Notes under the pieces: generated by a model | Told to the model about the DNA's origin: nothing | Databases searched by the model: none | Seen by the model: only the letters and a program-made list of their open reading frames with translations | Translations under genes and position numbers: made by a program | Source: DASSUW01 sp963806395 | GTDB lineage: Bacteria > Actinomycetota > Thermoleophilia > Solirubrobacterales > Solirubrobacteraceae | Direction of reading: 5' to 3' | Assembly (NCBI GenBank): GCA_963806395.1 | Contig: CAWDYI010000003.1 | Location: 62,001 to 126,000, forward strand | DNA length: 64,000 bases | Part shown: piece by piece, positions 7,794 to 17,773 of the stretch | How the letters are laid out: every line of letters starts with the position of its first letter | Numbering within the stretch: the first letter of the stretch is position 1

Positions 7794-9245
7794 GTGCACG
7801 GAGTGAGCGCCCCGATCTCCGCTCGCGGGCACGGCGTCCTCCTCGACGGGGAGGCCCGGGCCCGCCTGCGCGAGCGGTGCGAGGGCGCCGTCCGCCGGGC
7901 CAGGCGCAGCGGCCGCGAGGTGCTCGCGGCCGTGACGGTGCCTGTGGCGGCGAGCCTCGACCCGAGCGCGGTGGCGTTCGCCTCTCGCCATGAAGACGAG
8001 CCCTGGTTCTGCTTCGAGCAACCGGACCGCGACGGCGCGGCGCTGGCCGCGCTGGGCTGCGTGCGGCGGCTCGAGGCCCGCGGGCCGGACCGGTTCGCGC
8101 GCACGGCGGCCGCGTGGCGCGCGCTGGCGGGGTCGGCGGAGGCCGACGCGCCGGACGGCCCGCCGGGCGCCGGGCTCGTGGCCGTCGGTGCGTTCGCGTT
8201 CGCCGACGACGGAGGCGCGGCGCCGCACTGGGCCGGCTTCGAGGCCGCCGACCTGATCGTGCCCGAGGTCGCGCTGGCGCGGCGCGGGGGAGACGTCCGG
8301 CTCACGCTCGCCGTGCTGGCCGCCCCCGACGACGTGCCGGAGCAGCTCGTCGCCCGGCTCGAGCAGCGCGCCCGCACCCTGCGCACCGATCCGCTTCCGC
8401 TCCTCGACCCGGCGCCGGCGGGGCGCTTCCGGATCGCATCCGTCGCTCCGCCCGAGCACTACGAGGCCGCGGTCGCGCGGGCGGTCGAGCGCATCCGCGC
8501 CGGCGACTTCGAGAAGATCGTGCTGGCCCGCGAGGTCGCGGTGCATGCGCCGTCCGATCATGACCCGGCCGCCGTGTTCGGCGTCCTGCGCGCGGCGTTC
8601 TCGTCCTGCTACGTGTTCTGCGCCGGCCGCGGCGACGCGGCGTTCATCGCCGCCTCGCCCGAGCTGCTGGTGCGGCGCGAGGGCCTGCGCGCGTCGACCG
8701 TGGCGCTCGCCGGTTCGACGCGGCGGTCGGCCGACCCGGCAGTCGACGACCACCTCGGCGAGCAGCTGATGCGGTCCGGGAAGGACCGCGAGGAGCAGGC
8801 GATCGTGACCCGCCGGATCGCCCGCGCGCTGCGCCCGCACGCTGTCTGGGTGGCGGCGCCGGACGAGCCCGCGATCGTCAAGGTCGCCAACATCCAGCAC
8901 CTCGCGACGCCGATCCGCGCGCAGCTGACGCATCCGCGCAGCGCGGTCGAGCTGGCCGGGCTGCTGCACCCGACGCCGGCGGTCGGCGGCGAGCCGCACG
9001 CCGCCGCCGCCCCGCGCATCCCGGCGCTCGAGGGGATCGACCGCGGCTGGTACGCCGGCCCGGTGGGGTGGACCGACGGCAACGAGGACGGCGAGTTCTG
9101 CGTGGCGCTGCGGTGCGCCCTGCTGCGCGGGCGCGAGGCGCGGCTGTACGCCGGCGTGGGCGTGGTGCGGGACTCCGACCCGGCGGCCGAGCTGGCCGAG
9201 ACCGAGGTCAAGCTAGGCGCGCTGCTGCCCGTGCTCAGCGGCTGA
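7794..9245 (+). CDS. menF: Isochorismate synthase (menaquinone branch)
   Basis: Converts chorismate to isochorismate, the entry step of menaquinone synthesis. The 483-residue protein has the chorismate-binding C-terminal domain with family motifs: EKIVLAREV, ASPELLVRREG, LAGSTRRS, GEQLMRSGKDREEQ, VKVANIQHLATPI, PTPAVGG and GIDRGWYAGPVGW. GTG 7794 is chosen (GTG 7803 is possible). The other men genes are at 13.8-16.2 kb and 25-29.9 kb, which supports menaquinone rather than siderophore use. The stop directly abuts the convergent PRC-barrel gene. Confidence 0.9.
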   Translation: MHGVSAPISARGHGVLLDGEARARLRERCEGAVRRARRSGREVLAAVTVPVAASLDPSAVAFASRHEDEPWFCFEQPDRDGAALAALGCVRRLEARGPDRFARTAAAWRALAGSAEADAPDGPPGAGLVAVGAFAFADDGGAAPHWAGFEAADLIVPEVALARRGGDVRLTLAVLAAPDDVPEQLVARLEQRARTLRTDPLPLLDPAPAGRFRIASVAPPEHYEAAVARAVERIRAGDFEKIVLAREVAVHAPSDHDPAAVFGVLRAAFSSCYVFCAGRGDAAFIAASPELLVRREGLRASTVALAGSTRRSADPAVDDHLGEQLMRSGKDREEQAIVTRRIARALRPHAVWVAAPDEPAIVKVANIQHLATPIRAQLTHPRSAVELAGLLHPTPAVGGEPHAAAAPRIPALEGIDRGWYAGPVGWTDGNEDGEFCVALRCALLRGREARLYAGVGVVRDSDPAAELAETEVKLGALLPVLSG

Positions 9246-9575
9246 TCATCTGCCGAACCGGCGCTTCCAGCGGCGTCCGGCGCGCTTGGCGCGGGTCTCG
9301 AGCGACCCGCGCAGGCCGCGATGCTCGGGCAGGTCCTTCGCCTCGTCGGCGTCGATCGTCAGCGTGACCCGCTGCTCGGTGATGCGCGCCACCTCAGGCG
9401 CGTCGACGAACCGGCGGCCGCCCGGCGTCGTGACGATGATGCCGTCGAACAGGTGCTCGCGCTCGAGCTCGAGCACACGGTGCACGGTGCCGAGCTTCTC
9501 CCCGTCCGCGGTGTGCACGGGGACGCCGCGCGGGAGCACCTTGTAGCCGATCTGAGGGCCGTCGTCCTCGTCCAT
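9246..9575 (-). CDS. PRC-barrel-like domain protein
   Basis: A 109-residue protein with a PRC-barrel pattern: YKVLPRGVPVHTADGEKLGTVHRVLE, DGIIVTTPGGRRFVDAPEVARI and RVTLTIDADEA. PRC-barrel proteins bind RNA or partner proteins through a small beta barrel. The C-terminus is strongly basic (KRAGRRWKRRFGR). ATG 9575 is preferred over an upstream extension because it starts just before the domain and a TACCCT -10-like box lies about 10 bases upstream on the minus strand, shared with the divergent gene at 9601. Confidence 0.65.
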   Translation of the reverse strand: MDEDDGPQIGYKVLPRGVPVHTADGEKLGTVHRVLELEREHLFDGIIVTTPGGRRFVDAPEVARITEQRVTLTIDADEAKDLPEHRGLRGSLETRAKRAGRRWKRRFGR

Positions 9576-9600
9576 CGTCGGCGAAGGGTACGGTGCATGG

Positions 9601-10116
9601 GTGCTGGCGGTTCCGTACCGGGCCGAGGTGCGCCGCCGCGCGGTGCGCGCGGCGACCGGAATCCTCTTGGCCTTCGTCGTCGCGGTCGCCACGATCGCCG
9701 TCGCCGGCCGCGCCGACGAGCTGAACCTGCACTGGTTCGACGCGCTCGCGATCGCCGGTGCGGTGTTGGTGGCGGCCGCGGTCTACACCGGCCGCCGGCG
9801 CCGCCTGCGCGACCAGCTCGTGCGCCTGCGCGCGCTCGATCCCGCAGCCGAGCGCGTCGAGCCGGGCACGATCCGGTGGGACAAGCTGGCCGTGCGGGTC
9901 GTCGTGGGCGGGCTGGTCCTGGGCGGTATCGGTCTCGTGTTCGACTTCGAGGTCGACAACCTGGCCGTGGTGCTCGCGGTCGCGCTCGGCGGGGTCGTCG
10001 GCGACGACGCCGCGGGCGCCTGGACGCTGTCGCGGTACGAGCGCGAGCACGGCGGCACGGTCTACCGGGTGGAGGACCCGCCGGGCACCGACGCCGGTCT
10101 CGCCTGGGCCGTGTAG
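9601..10116 (+). CDS. Hypothetical membrane protein
   Basis: A 171-residue protein with a GTG start. Four hydrophobic segments are visible (about residues 18-36, 46-62, 98-114 and 120-138) with a basic loop (RRRRLRDQLVRLR) between the second and third. The C-terminus is soluble. No family recognised. Divergent from the PRC-barrel gene with only 25 bases between the starts. Confidence 0.6.
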   Translation: MLAVPYRAEVRRRAVRAATGILLAFVVAVATIAVAGRADELNLHWFDALAIAGAVLVAAAVYTGRRRRLRDQLVRLRALDPAAERVEPGTIRWDKLAVRVVVGGLVLGGIGLVFDFEVDNLAVVLAVALGGVVGDDAAGAWTLSRYEREHGGTVYRVEDPPGTDAGLAWAV

Positions 10117-10120
10117 GACC

Positions 10121-10550
10121 GTGCTGCGCGCGCGTCACCGAGGCGGACGTGCCGATCTTCTTCGAGCACCAGCGCGATCCCGAGGCGACGCGGATGGCGG
10201 CCTTCCCGGCCCGTGATCGCGACGCCCATGCGGCGCACTGGGCGAACAACATCCTCGCCGACGAGAGCGCGATCGCGAGGACGGTCGTCGTCGAGGGGCG
10301 GGTGGCGGGCAATGTCGTCAGCTGGCAGGCGGACGGCAAGCAGCTCGTCGGGTACTGGATCGGCCGCGACTTCTGGGGCCGCGGCATCGCGACGCGGGCG
10401 CTGTCGGAGTTCCTCGGCGAGCTGACGCAGCGGCCGCTGCACGCGCTCGTGGCGCCGCACAACGCCGGGTCGATCCGCGTGCTGGAGAAGTGCGGCTTCG
10501 TGCGCGTGGCGGAGGACGACGACGAGGTCGTCCTCGTACTGGGTGGCTAG
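10121..10550 (+). CDS. GNAT family N-acetyltransferase, probable 5' frameshift
   Basis: The frame from VTEADVPIFFEHQRDPEATRMAAF to the end is a GNAT acetyltransferase; acetyl-CoA loop residues are in WGRGIATRALSEFL and HNAGSIRVLEKCGF. In the given sequence the frame lacks a good start (first in-frame GTG is 10149, inside the first helix). A GTG at 10121 would give VLRARVTEAD if one GC unit were added to the alternating tract 10126-10134. This matches the lesions in the neighbouring genes, so I take 10121 as the intended start. The substrate is unknown. The stop overlaps the end of the convergent DUF4389 gene by four bases. Confidence 0.7.
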
Positions 10551-11191
10551 GGCTGCAGCGAGAAGGGTGGGTAGCGGTCGGTGACGAGCAGGAACGCGTA
10601 GGCGCTCACGCGCGTGCTCCAGCGTCCGACGCCGACGACGAAGTCGAACAGCCCGCGCGGATAGCGGCCGGTGATGAGGATCGCGAACCAGGCGACCACG
10701 ATGCACACGAATGCGGCGATGAAGAGGAAGACGAGCACGATGTAGTGCGGGATCGCCAGCAGCCACTTCACGAGCGGCAGCCAGCGATTGAGCTCGGTCT
10801 GCGCATCCGGGTACGGCATGTCCAGGCGCAGGGACTGCGCCTCGTCGGTCGAGGGATAGCGGTCATCGAGCAACGCGCCGTACAGGCCGACGCGCGAGGA
10901 GAACCGGGTCAGCTCGAGGTTCCAGTCGAACCACCAGCGCGGGTACTTCTGGCGGAAGAGGATCATCAGGAGCGGGCCGAGGAACAGCAATCCGCCGGCG
11001 CCGACGACGACGGTCGACGTCGTATCGGTCGCGCCGGTCGAGTCGTAATCGCTCAGGACCTCGCCGCCGGAGACGGTGCCGAGCACGATCAGGATCGGGA
11101 TGATCGCGAAGACCCGGAAGAACGTCGTCAGACGATTCAGCGGACGGTCCGGATACTCGATGTCGAACTGGACGGGATACCCGTCAGACAC
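10547..11191 (-). CDS. DUF4389 domain membrane protein
   Basis: A 214-residue protein with the DUF4389 pattern: YPVQFDIEYPDRPLNRLTTFFRVFAIIPI at the start and two sets of hydrophobic helices, each linked to a W/F-rich amphipathic segment (RYPRGLFDFVVGVGRW). GTG 11191 is preceded by GGAGG at suitable distance. It is the last gene of the minus-strand run after menD, the 13.5-kb small gene, egtB and egtD. Function of the family is not known. Confidence 0.75.
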   Translation of the reverse strand: MSDGYPVQFDIEYPDRPLNRLTTFFRVFAIIPILIVLGTVSGGEVLSDYDSTGATDTTSTVVVGAGGLLFLGPLLMILFRQKYPRWWFDWNLELTRFSSRVGLYGALLDDRYPSTDEAQSLRLDMPYPDAQTELNRWLPLVKWLLAIPHYIVLVFLFIAAFVCIVVAWFAILITGRYPRGLFDFVVGVGRWSTRVSAYAFLLVTDRYPPFSLQP

Positions 11192-11232
11192 TGTGCGCCT
11201 CCTTGGCGAAGTGCCGCGACGATACCGCCCGT

Positions 11233-12224
11233 TCAGGACGGCGCCGCCAGGGACAGCGCGAACAGGCCGTGCTCGTCCGTGAACCACTCCGCCAGGTCGA
11301 GCCCGCAGGCGGCGTAGTCGGCCTTCAGGCGGGCCGGCGTGAACTTGGCGGAGATCTCCGTCCGCAGCTCCTCCCCGCGCGCGAAGTCGACGTCGAGGTC
11401 GAGCGAGCCGATCCGCACGCGGCATGCGCGGCGGGCGCGCAGGCGCATCTCGATCCACTCGTGCTCGGTGTCGAAGAACGCGACGTGCTCGAACAGCTCG
11501 ATCGGGAAGTCGGCGTCGAGCTCGCGGTTGAGGACGTGCAGGACGTTGCGGTTGAACTCGGCGGTCACGCCGGCCGCGTCGTCGTAGGCGGCCTCGAGCA
11601 CGTCGACGTCCTTGACGAGGTCGGTGCCGAGCAGCAGGTAGTCGCCCGGCCGAGAGCAAGCCGGCGATCGTGCGCAGGAAGCGCCGGCGGGCGCCGGGCG
11701 GGAAGTTGCCGATCGTGCCGCCGAGGAACGCGACCACGCGCGGCCGGCCCGGTTCGGGCGGCGGGATCTCGGGCAGGTGGCGCTCGAAGTCGCCGACGAT
11801 GCCGTGGATGTCGAGCGCCGGGTACTCGCCGGCGAGCGCGGCGGCGCAGTCGCGCACGGTCTGCTCGGCGACGTCGAACGGCACGTAGCGCCAGGCGGTT
11901 CCCGCCCGCTCCATCGCGTCCAGCAGCACGCGCGTCTTGGAAGCCGTGCCCGAGCCGAGCTCGACCAGCTCGGCCATGCCGGTGCGGCGCACGATCGCGT
12001 CGGCGTCGCGCGTGCAGGATCGCCCGCTCGGTTCGCGTCGGGTAGTACTCCGGCAGCTCGCAGATGCGGTCGAACAGCTCGGCGCCGCGGGCGTCGTAGA
12101 GGTGCTTGGGCGGGAGCTCCTTGAACGGGCGCGTGAGGCCGTCGAGCACGTCGTCGGGCAGCGCGCGCGGCGCCCCGTCACCGACGTGGACGTCGATCCG
12201 CAGCGTGCCCGCGGCGCCGCTCAC
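11233..12224 (-). pseudogene. egtD: L-histidine N-alpha-methyltransferase, two frameshifts
   Basis: EgtD trimethylates histidine to hercynine, the first step of ergothioneine synthesis. Three frames join into one full protein: N-terminal KELPPKHLYDARGAELFDRI and LPEYYPTRTE, central ELVELGSGTASKTRVLLDAM and VVAFLGGTIGNF, C-terminal YDDAAGVTAEFNRNVLHVLNREL with the IEMRLRA segment. The breaks are at about 12008-12013 and 11643-11646. Adding one GC unit at each restores LHARDADAIV and SAGRDYLLLGTDL. The GTG start overlaps the egtB stop (GTGA). I regard the lesions as likely sequence errors; if real, ergothioneine synthesis is lost. Confidence 0.88.
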
Positions 12225-13497
12225 GCGTCCCATGCCAGCCTCACTCCCGCGAAGATCTGGCGGCGGTACGGCAGGTCCCAGTTGCGGAACGTCGGTGTCG
12301 CGACGCGCGACCTGGTCGCCCACGAGCCGCCGCGCAGGACCTTGTAGCGGTCACCGAAGAACACCTCGGAGTACTCGGGGTAGGGGTGGGCGACGAAGCC
12401 GTCGTAGCCGTGGAAGGCGGTCGACGTCCACTCCCAGGTGTCGCCGAGCATCCCGAGCGCGCCGCACGGCGACGCGCCCGCCGGGTAGGCGCCCGCCGGC
12501 GCCAGGCCGAGCAACCCGTGGTCGAGGTTGGCGCGGTCGCCGTCCGGCGGCTCGGCGCCCCACGGGTAGTCTCGTGCCGCTCCCGCCTCCTGGTCCCAGG
12601 TCGCCGCCTTCTCCCACTCTGCCTCGGTGGGGAGCCGGGCGCCGAGCGATCGCGCGAAGGCGTCGGCCTCGAACCAGGAGACGTGCACCACGGGCTCGTC
12701 GGGGTCCAGCGGCGCCCATCCATCCATCGTCCAGCGACGCCACTCGCCCTCGCGCCCACGGGCCCAGCCCTCGGGGTGCGTGATGTCGTACTCCTCCTTC
12801 CACGCCCATGCCTCGTCGCTCCACCACTGGCGGCGCTCGTAGCCGCCGCCCTCGACGAAGGTCAGGAACGACGCGTTGGTGATCGGCGTTCGGCCGATCG
12901 CGAACGCCGGGAGCTCGACGCGGTGGCGCGGGCGCTCGTTGTCGTAGCCGAAGCCCGCCGCCGGAGCGCCGATCTCGCACGGCCCGGCCGGCACCGTCGA
13001 CCGGATCGAGGCCGGTGTGGCGGCCGGGCGCCACGGGGCGCTCCGCGCTCGGGACAGCAGGCGCCGGCGCCAGGCGCGCCAGCTCGATCGCCTGCAGCAT
13101 CGTCTCGCCGTGCTGATGCTCGTGCCGCAGCACCATCTCCGGCACGACCGGGTCCGAGCTGTTCGCGCCGAGAGCATGCAGCGCCTGCTCTCGCACCTCT
13201 TCCAGGTAGGCGAGCGCCTGGGCGCGGTCGAGCAGCGGCAGGTCGCCGCGCACGGCGCGCGGCGTCTCGAATGCGTCGTACATCGCCGCCAGGTCCGGGC
13301 GCGACAGCGGCCGCCCGCCGTGCCGGTGCACGAGCCACAGCTCCTCGTATGCCGCGATGTGCGCCAGGTCCCACACCAGCGGGCTCATGATCTCGGTGTG
13401 CTGGCTCTCGACGTCGGCGTCCGAGAGGCCGGCCGACGAGCGCCAGCGTGCGCTCCCGCCCCTCGGTGAGGGCGTCCGTGAGGGGCGGCGGGACCAT
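12221..13497 (-). pseudogene. egtB: Hercynylcysteine sulfoxide-forming non-heme iron enzyme, two frameshifts
   Basis: EgtB joins hercynine with gamma-glutamylcysteine (or cysteine) using O2. Its pieces are: an N-terminal DinB-like domain with MSPLVWDLAHIAAYEELWL and the iron motif HEHQHGE, then the C-type-lectin/FGE-sulfatase domain (AFAIGRTPITNASFLTFVEGGGY, RLPTEAEWEKAA, GNTWEW-like GDTWEWTSTAF, VLRGGSWATR). Breaks fall at about 13427-13434 and 13018-13028, and each closes with one added GC unit. ATG 13497 has GGGGAG upstream. It lies between the 13.5-kb small gene and egtD. Neither egtA, egtC nor egtE is in the window. Confidence 0.88.
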
Positions 13498-13532
13498 CTC
13501 CCCGAGGGTACAGATCGCGGGTGGCGGGCTTC

Positions 13533-13757
13533 CTACACGCCCGCCGTGCGGCGCTTGCGCCACACCTCGACGACCTCACGGACCGAGGCGGTGCGCCACG
13601 AGATGCGCGAGTCCAGCGGCCGGACGACGAGCTCGAAGCGGCCGGACTCGAGCTGGTCGAGCTCGGTCACGAGCGCGTGGAAGCGGCGCCCCTTCTTGTC
13701 CAGGAGCACGATGTCGCCCGCTCCGATCCCCTTCGAGTCGTCCGCATCGCGCGGCAA
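13533..13757 (-). CDS. Small hypothetical protein in the menD-egtB run
   Basis: A 74-residue protein with a TTG start two bases after the menD stop. The sequence GAGDIVLLDKKGRRFHALVTEL and SGRFELVVRP reads as a small beta-barrel-like domain, with a helical basic end (VREVVEVWRKRRT). No family is assigned with certainty. It is intact, unlike its neighbours on both sides. Confidence 0.6.
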   Translation of the reverse strand: MPRDADDSKGIGAGDIVLLDKKGRRFHALVTELDQLESGRFELVVRPLDSRISWRTASVREVVEVWRKRRTAGV

Positions 13758-13759
13758 AC

Positions 13760-15504
13760 CTAGGCAACGGCCCGGACGGACCCGGCCACCTCATCCCACA
13801 CGGCGCGGTGCAGGGCGACGTTCGCCGCCCGGTCGGTGTGCACGGCGACGATGCTCGTGCGGTCGGCCGTCAGCGCACGCCCGAGCGCGGCGCGGAACCC
13901 CTCGACCCCGTCGACCGCCTCGTAGCCGCAGCCGAACAGCGCAGCCGCGTGCGCGAAGTCGAGCCCGTGCGGCGTGGCGACGTGCTCGACGTACTCGGCG
14001 CCCTCCCCGCTCACCGGCAGGAAGTCGAAGATCCCGCCGCCGTCGTTGTGGAGCAGCACGATCGTCAGCTTCAGGCGCCAGCCGTGTGGCCGCGAGCAGG
14101 CCGCCGATGTCATGGATCAGCGCGACGTCGCCGATGAGGAGCACGACGGGACCGTCGGCGGCCGAGGCGACCCCGAAGGCGGTCGAGACGGTCCCGTCGA
14201 TACCGTTGGCGCCGCGGTTGGCGAGCACCCGCGGCGGTCTGCTCGCGCGCCGGGAAGAACGTCTCCACGTCGCGCACCGGCATCGACGACGCGACGACCA
14301 CGCGTGGCCTCCGGCGGGAGCGGCGCTGCCCAGCTCGGCCGCCACCCGCGGCTCGCTCAGGCCGGCGGGCGCGAGCGCCCGCGCGATCGCCTCCGAGGCG
14401 CTGCGGTCGGCACGCCGCCAGCGGTCCAGCCATGCGCTGTCGCGGCGCCGCTTGAGCCCGCTTGCGACGGCTTCGAGCGTCGTCCGTGGGTCGGTCGTCA
14501 GGATCGTCGCGACCGCACCCGCCGGATCCTGCCACGCGCCCTCGGGGTCGAACGCGATCTGGAGCGCGTCGTCCGCGCCGTGCAGCCACTGGCGCAGCGG
14601 CTTGGAGGTCGGCAGGTCGCCGACCCGGAGCACGAGGTCGGGCGCGTGCGCGAGCGCCCACCCGTCGTCGCGCAGCAGCGCGTCGTAGTGCGCGACGGCG
14701 GCGGGCCCGCGGCGGGCGCCGGACAGCGGGTCGGCCAGCAGCGGGATCGAGGCGCGTTCGGCGAACGCGGCGAGCGCGGCGCCGAGCCGCCGGTCGCGCT
14801 CCTCGCGGCCGGCCACGAGCACTGCGCGCGCGCGCGCGCCTGGAGCTCGTCACGCAGCGCCGTCGACCAGCGGTCGTCGGACGGCTCGCGCGGCCGCCCG
14901 AGGCCGCGTCACCCACGGCCGCCCTCCGGCTCGCCCGCCGTCGTCCGCGCCGAGTGGTTCGTCGAGCACGAGCGGCTCACGCAGGGAGAAGTTCAGGTGC
15001 ACCGGGCCCGGGCGGCCGCCGACCGCGGTCCAGAACGCCCGGCACGCGAGCTGGCGCAGCCACCGCAGACGCTCCGGCGTGGCCGGCTGCGCGTCGACCT
15101 CGAGGAACCACTTGGCGGCGCTGCCGTAGAGCTTCACCTGATCGATCGTCTGACCGGCGCCGAGGTCGCGCAGCTCCGGCGGCCGGTCGGCGGTCAGCAC
15201 GAGCAGCGGCACGCGTGCCTCGTGCGCCTCGATCACCGCCGGGGCGTAGTTGGCGGCGGCGGTGCCGGAGGTACAGGCGAGCGCTGCCGGCACGCCGGTC
15301 GCCTTCGCCAGCCCGAGCGCGAAGAACGCTCCGCTGCGCTCGTCGACGTGCGACGTCGAGCGGATCCTCGGCTCGCGCGCGAGCGAGAGCACGAGCGGCG
15401 TCGAGCGCGAGCCCGGTGACGTGCACGCCTCGCGCAGCCCGCAGCGGGCGAGCTCGTCGACGAAGGCGCGCAGGCCGCGTAGACGTATCGGTGGCGGTCG
15501 TCAT
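13760..15504 (-). pseudogene. menD: SEPHCHC synthase (menaquinone), multiple frameshifts
   Basis: MenD is a ThDP enzyme that adds 2-oxoglutarate-derived succinic semialdehyde to isochorismate. All family blocks are present but split over frames: SPGSRSTPLVLSLA, HVDERSGAFFALGLAKATG, CTSGTAAANYAPAVIEA, LTADRPPELRDLGAGQTIDQ, LNFSLREPL, SSMPVRDVETF, ANRGANGIDGTVSTAFGVA, GDVALIHDIGGL and LLHNDGGGIFDFLP. Breaks are near 15465-15471, 14887-14892, 14301-14309 (a double lesion or one lost base), 14228-14231 and 14074-14079. Each is repaired by adding GC units. With the other men genes intact, decay of menD alone is improbable. Confidence 0.88.
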
Positions 15505-15516
15505 GATCTCGCACGG

Positions 15517-16237
15517 ATGGCGGCGCTGGTCCTCCTACACGGCTTCACCCAGACGCGGCAGAGTTGGCGTGTGACCGTCGCGGCGCTCGGCGGACGCTAT
15601 CGCGCGCTGACGCCGGACCTCCCCGGCCACGGCATGGCCGCCGAGCGCCGCCCGGCGTCGTTCGCCGCCTGTGCCGGCTACGTCCGCGCGCTCGCAGGCG
15701 AGCCGTGCACGCTCGTGGGCTACTCGATGGGCGGCCGGATCGCGCTCTACACGGCGCTGGCGCTGCCCGGCGACGTCGAGCGCGCTGGTGCTCGTCGGGG
15801 CGAGCCCCGGTCTCGCCGACGCGGCCGAGCGCGAGGCGCGCCGGCGCGCCGACGAGGCGCTGGCCGACCGGATCGAGGCGATCGGCGTCGAGGCGTTCGC
15901 GGACGAGTGGGGCGCGCAGGAGCTGTTCGCGGGCCAGCTCGAGCGGGTCGCCGCCGCCGCGCACGCCGACCGGCTTCGCAACACCGCGGACGGTCTGGCG
16001 GCGGCGCTGCGCGGGCTCGGCACGGGCGTGATGCCGTCGCTGTGGGAGCGGCTCGGCGAGCTCGCGATCCCGGTCACGCTGGTCGCCGGGGAGCGTGACG
16101 CGAAGTTCAGGGCGATCGCCGGGCGGATGGCGACCGCCATCGCGGATTGCCGCGTCGAGGTGGTTCCGGGCGCCGGCCACGCAGTGCAGCTCGAGCGCCC
16201 GGAAACCGTTGCCGCTGCGATCAGCGGCGCTTCTTGA
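15517..16237 (+). pseudogene. menH: SHCHC synthase, alpha/beta hydrolase, one frameshift
   Basis: MenH removes pyruvate from SEPHCHC to give SHCHC. The protein opens MAALVLLHGFTQTRQSW (oxyanion region), has the nucleophile elbow GYSMGGR and ends with the catalytic-His segment PGAGHAVQLERPE. A break at 15781-15785 separates LPGDVER from ALVLVGASPGLAD; one added GC unit gives VERALVLVG. The ATG is only 12 bases from the divergent menD ATG. The 3' end overlaps the convergent dehydrogenase by 17 bases. Confidence 0.85.
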
Positions 16238-17676
16238 AGATCTCGAACACCGAGCCGAGCGAGTTCGAGACGACGTACAGCTCACCGTCCGGGCCGGTCT
16301 GGATGTCCGTCCCGACGCCGAAGTTGCGCCCGAACAGGAGGCTCTCGCTCTCCGTGATCTCCCACTTGGTCAGGTTGTCGGCGACGCCGTCGTCGAGGCG
16401 CGGGTCGTCGACGTCGATCGCCTTCCGGTCGCGCGTGAGGTTGAACCGGAACAGGTGGCCGCCTTCGAGCAGGTTGCGCGAGCCGCCCATGAACAGGTCG
16501 TCGTCGTACTCGCGCCCGAGGTCGTCGGAGCTCAGGAACCCGATGCCGCCGGGCCCGACCTCGTACTTCCAGCTCAGCTCCGGCTCGCTGAAGAACGCGC
16601 CCGGGAGCAGGTTGAGCCGCGCGAGCGCCTGCGCGGGCGTGTCGGCGATGTTGGCCGGCGGCCAGCGCAACTGCTGGAGGCCGGTGAACTGCGGCGAGGT
16701 CTCGATCTCCTTGAACTGCGCCACGCGCGAGGACGGGCCCATGATCTGGATCCAGCCGGAGTTCATGCCCGGCGGGGACGCGGTTGAGCTCGCTGAACGA
16801 GTCGTCGCCGTTCTCCTGCTCCCACAGGGCGCCCGTGCGCGGGTCGAACGCCATGCCGAAGCTGTTGCGCACGCCGTAGGCGAACAGCTTCTGGAGGTTC
16901 TCGCCGACCTCGCCGCCGAGCGTCTGGCCCTCGCGGTAGAACGGGTTGTCGCGCGGGGCGGACCCGTCGTCGTTGAGGCGCACGATCACGCCCGTGCGGT
17001 GCAGGTCGTCGGGCTCCGGTCCGCCGAACTGGTCGTCAGGCGCGGCGGGTGTGAACGGGCCGCTGACGAGGTTCTGCATCGCGCCGCGGCGACCGGTGTC
17101 GCCGATGATCGCGTAGAGCTTGCCGTCGTGGCCGAACCGGATGACGCCGCCGTCGTGGTTGCCTCGCACCGGCTGGTCGGCATCCTGCTGGAACGCCCGG
17201 AACGTGATGATGTTCCTGTCGAACCGGAGCCGGCCGTCGTCCCACTCGAAGCGGTCGAGCCGGTTGCCGAGCAGCCGGACGCCGTCGCCGGCGGTGCTGT
17301 CGGCGCCCGTCCTGCTCTCGCTCCAGAACAGGTAGACCCAGTCGTTCTTCTTGAACTGCGGGTGAAGCGCGATCCCGAGCAGACCGCGCTCGGAGCTCGA
17401 GTTGACGGCGAGGTCGAGCACCGTGCCGCGCACCTCTCCGTCCTTGACTCGCTTGACCTGGCCGGTGGACTTCTCGACGACCAGGAAGTCGTCATCGCCG
17501 ATGAACGCCATCGACGTGGGCTGGGTGAGCCCCGACGCCGCCGTGCGAACGCCGAGGTCGGGGTCGACGACCGAGGGCGGCGGCGGCGTCTGCGCCGCCG
17601 CGGTGCCCGCGATCGCCAGTGGAGCTGCGACTGCGGCCAGCAGACCGCACCGCACCCATCGCATGCCGCGTCCCAT
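16221..17676 (-). pseudogene. Secreted PQQ-dependent sugar (sorbosone) dehydrogenase-like protein, one frameshift
   Basis: A six-bladed beta-propeller of the glucose/sorbosone dehydrogenase family (soluble quinoprotein type). ATG 17676 has AGGAGG eight bases upstream, followed by a Sec signal peptide (MRWVRCGLLAAVAAPLAIAGTAAAQ). Family features: GLTQPTSMAFIGDDDFLVVEKSTGQV, SERGLLGIALHPQF, DGKLYAIIGDTG and GVRNSFGMAFDPRTG. The frame breaks at 16764-16772 between NRVPAG and MNSGWIQIMGP; one added GC unit restores it. The substrate is unknown. Confidence 0.82.
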
Positions 17677-17773
17677 CGAGCAACCTCCTCCTGCCAAAAG
17701 GTTTGGACAGCTCGGACGTTCGGCTGTACGCGCCTTTAGGGAGCGGGGTTCTGAGCGGCGGCGTTGAGGTGTC

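Noticed and set aside
14823..14837. Alternating GC run in menD, considered as Z-DNA or slippage site of a frameshift
   Set aside because: The frame is consistent across this run (ELQARARAVLVAGRE), so no lesion is needed here. Z-DNA cannot be inferred from such a short run alone.
11233..16237. True pseudogenisation of ergothioneine and menaquinone genes
   Set aside because: Every break restores perfect family sequence with the same minimal edit. There are no internal stops or large deletions, and the other men genes are intact, so decay is less likely than sequence error. Not excluded without reads.
17741..17765. Degenerate copy of the GGGGTC palindrome before the sugar dehydrogenase gene
   Set aside because: Only TTTAGGG and GGGGTTCTGAG resemble the repeat; there is no complete palindrome.
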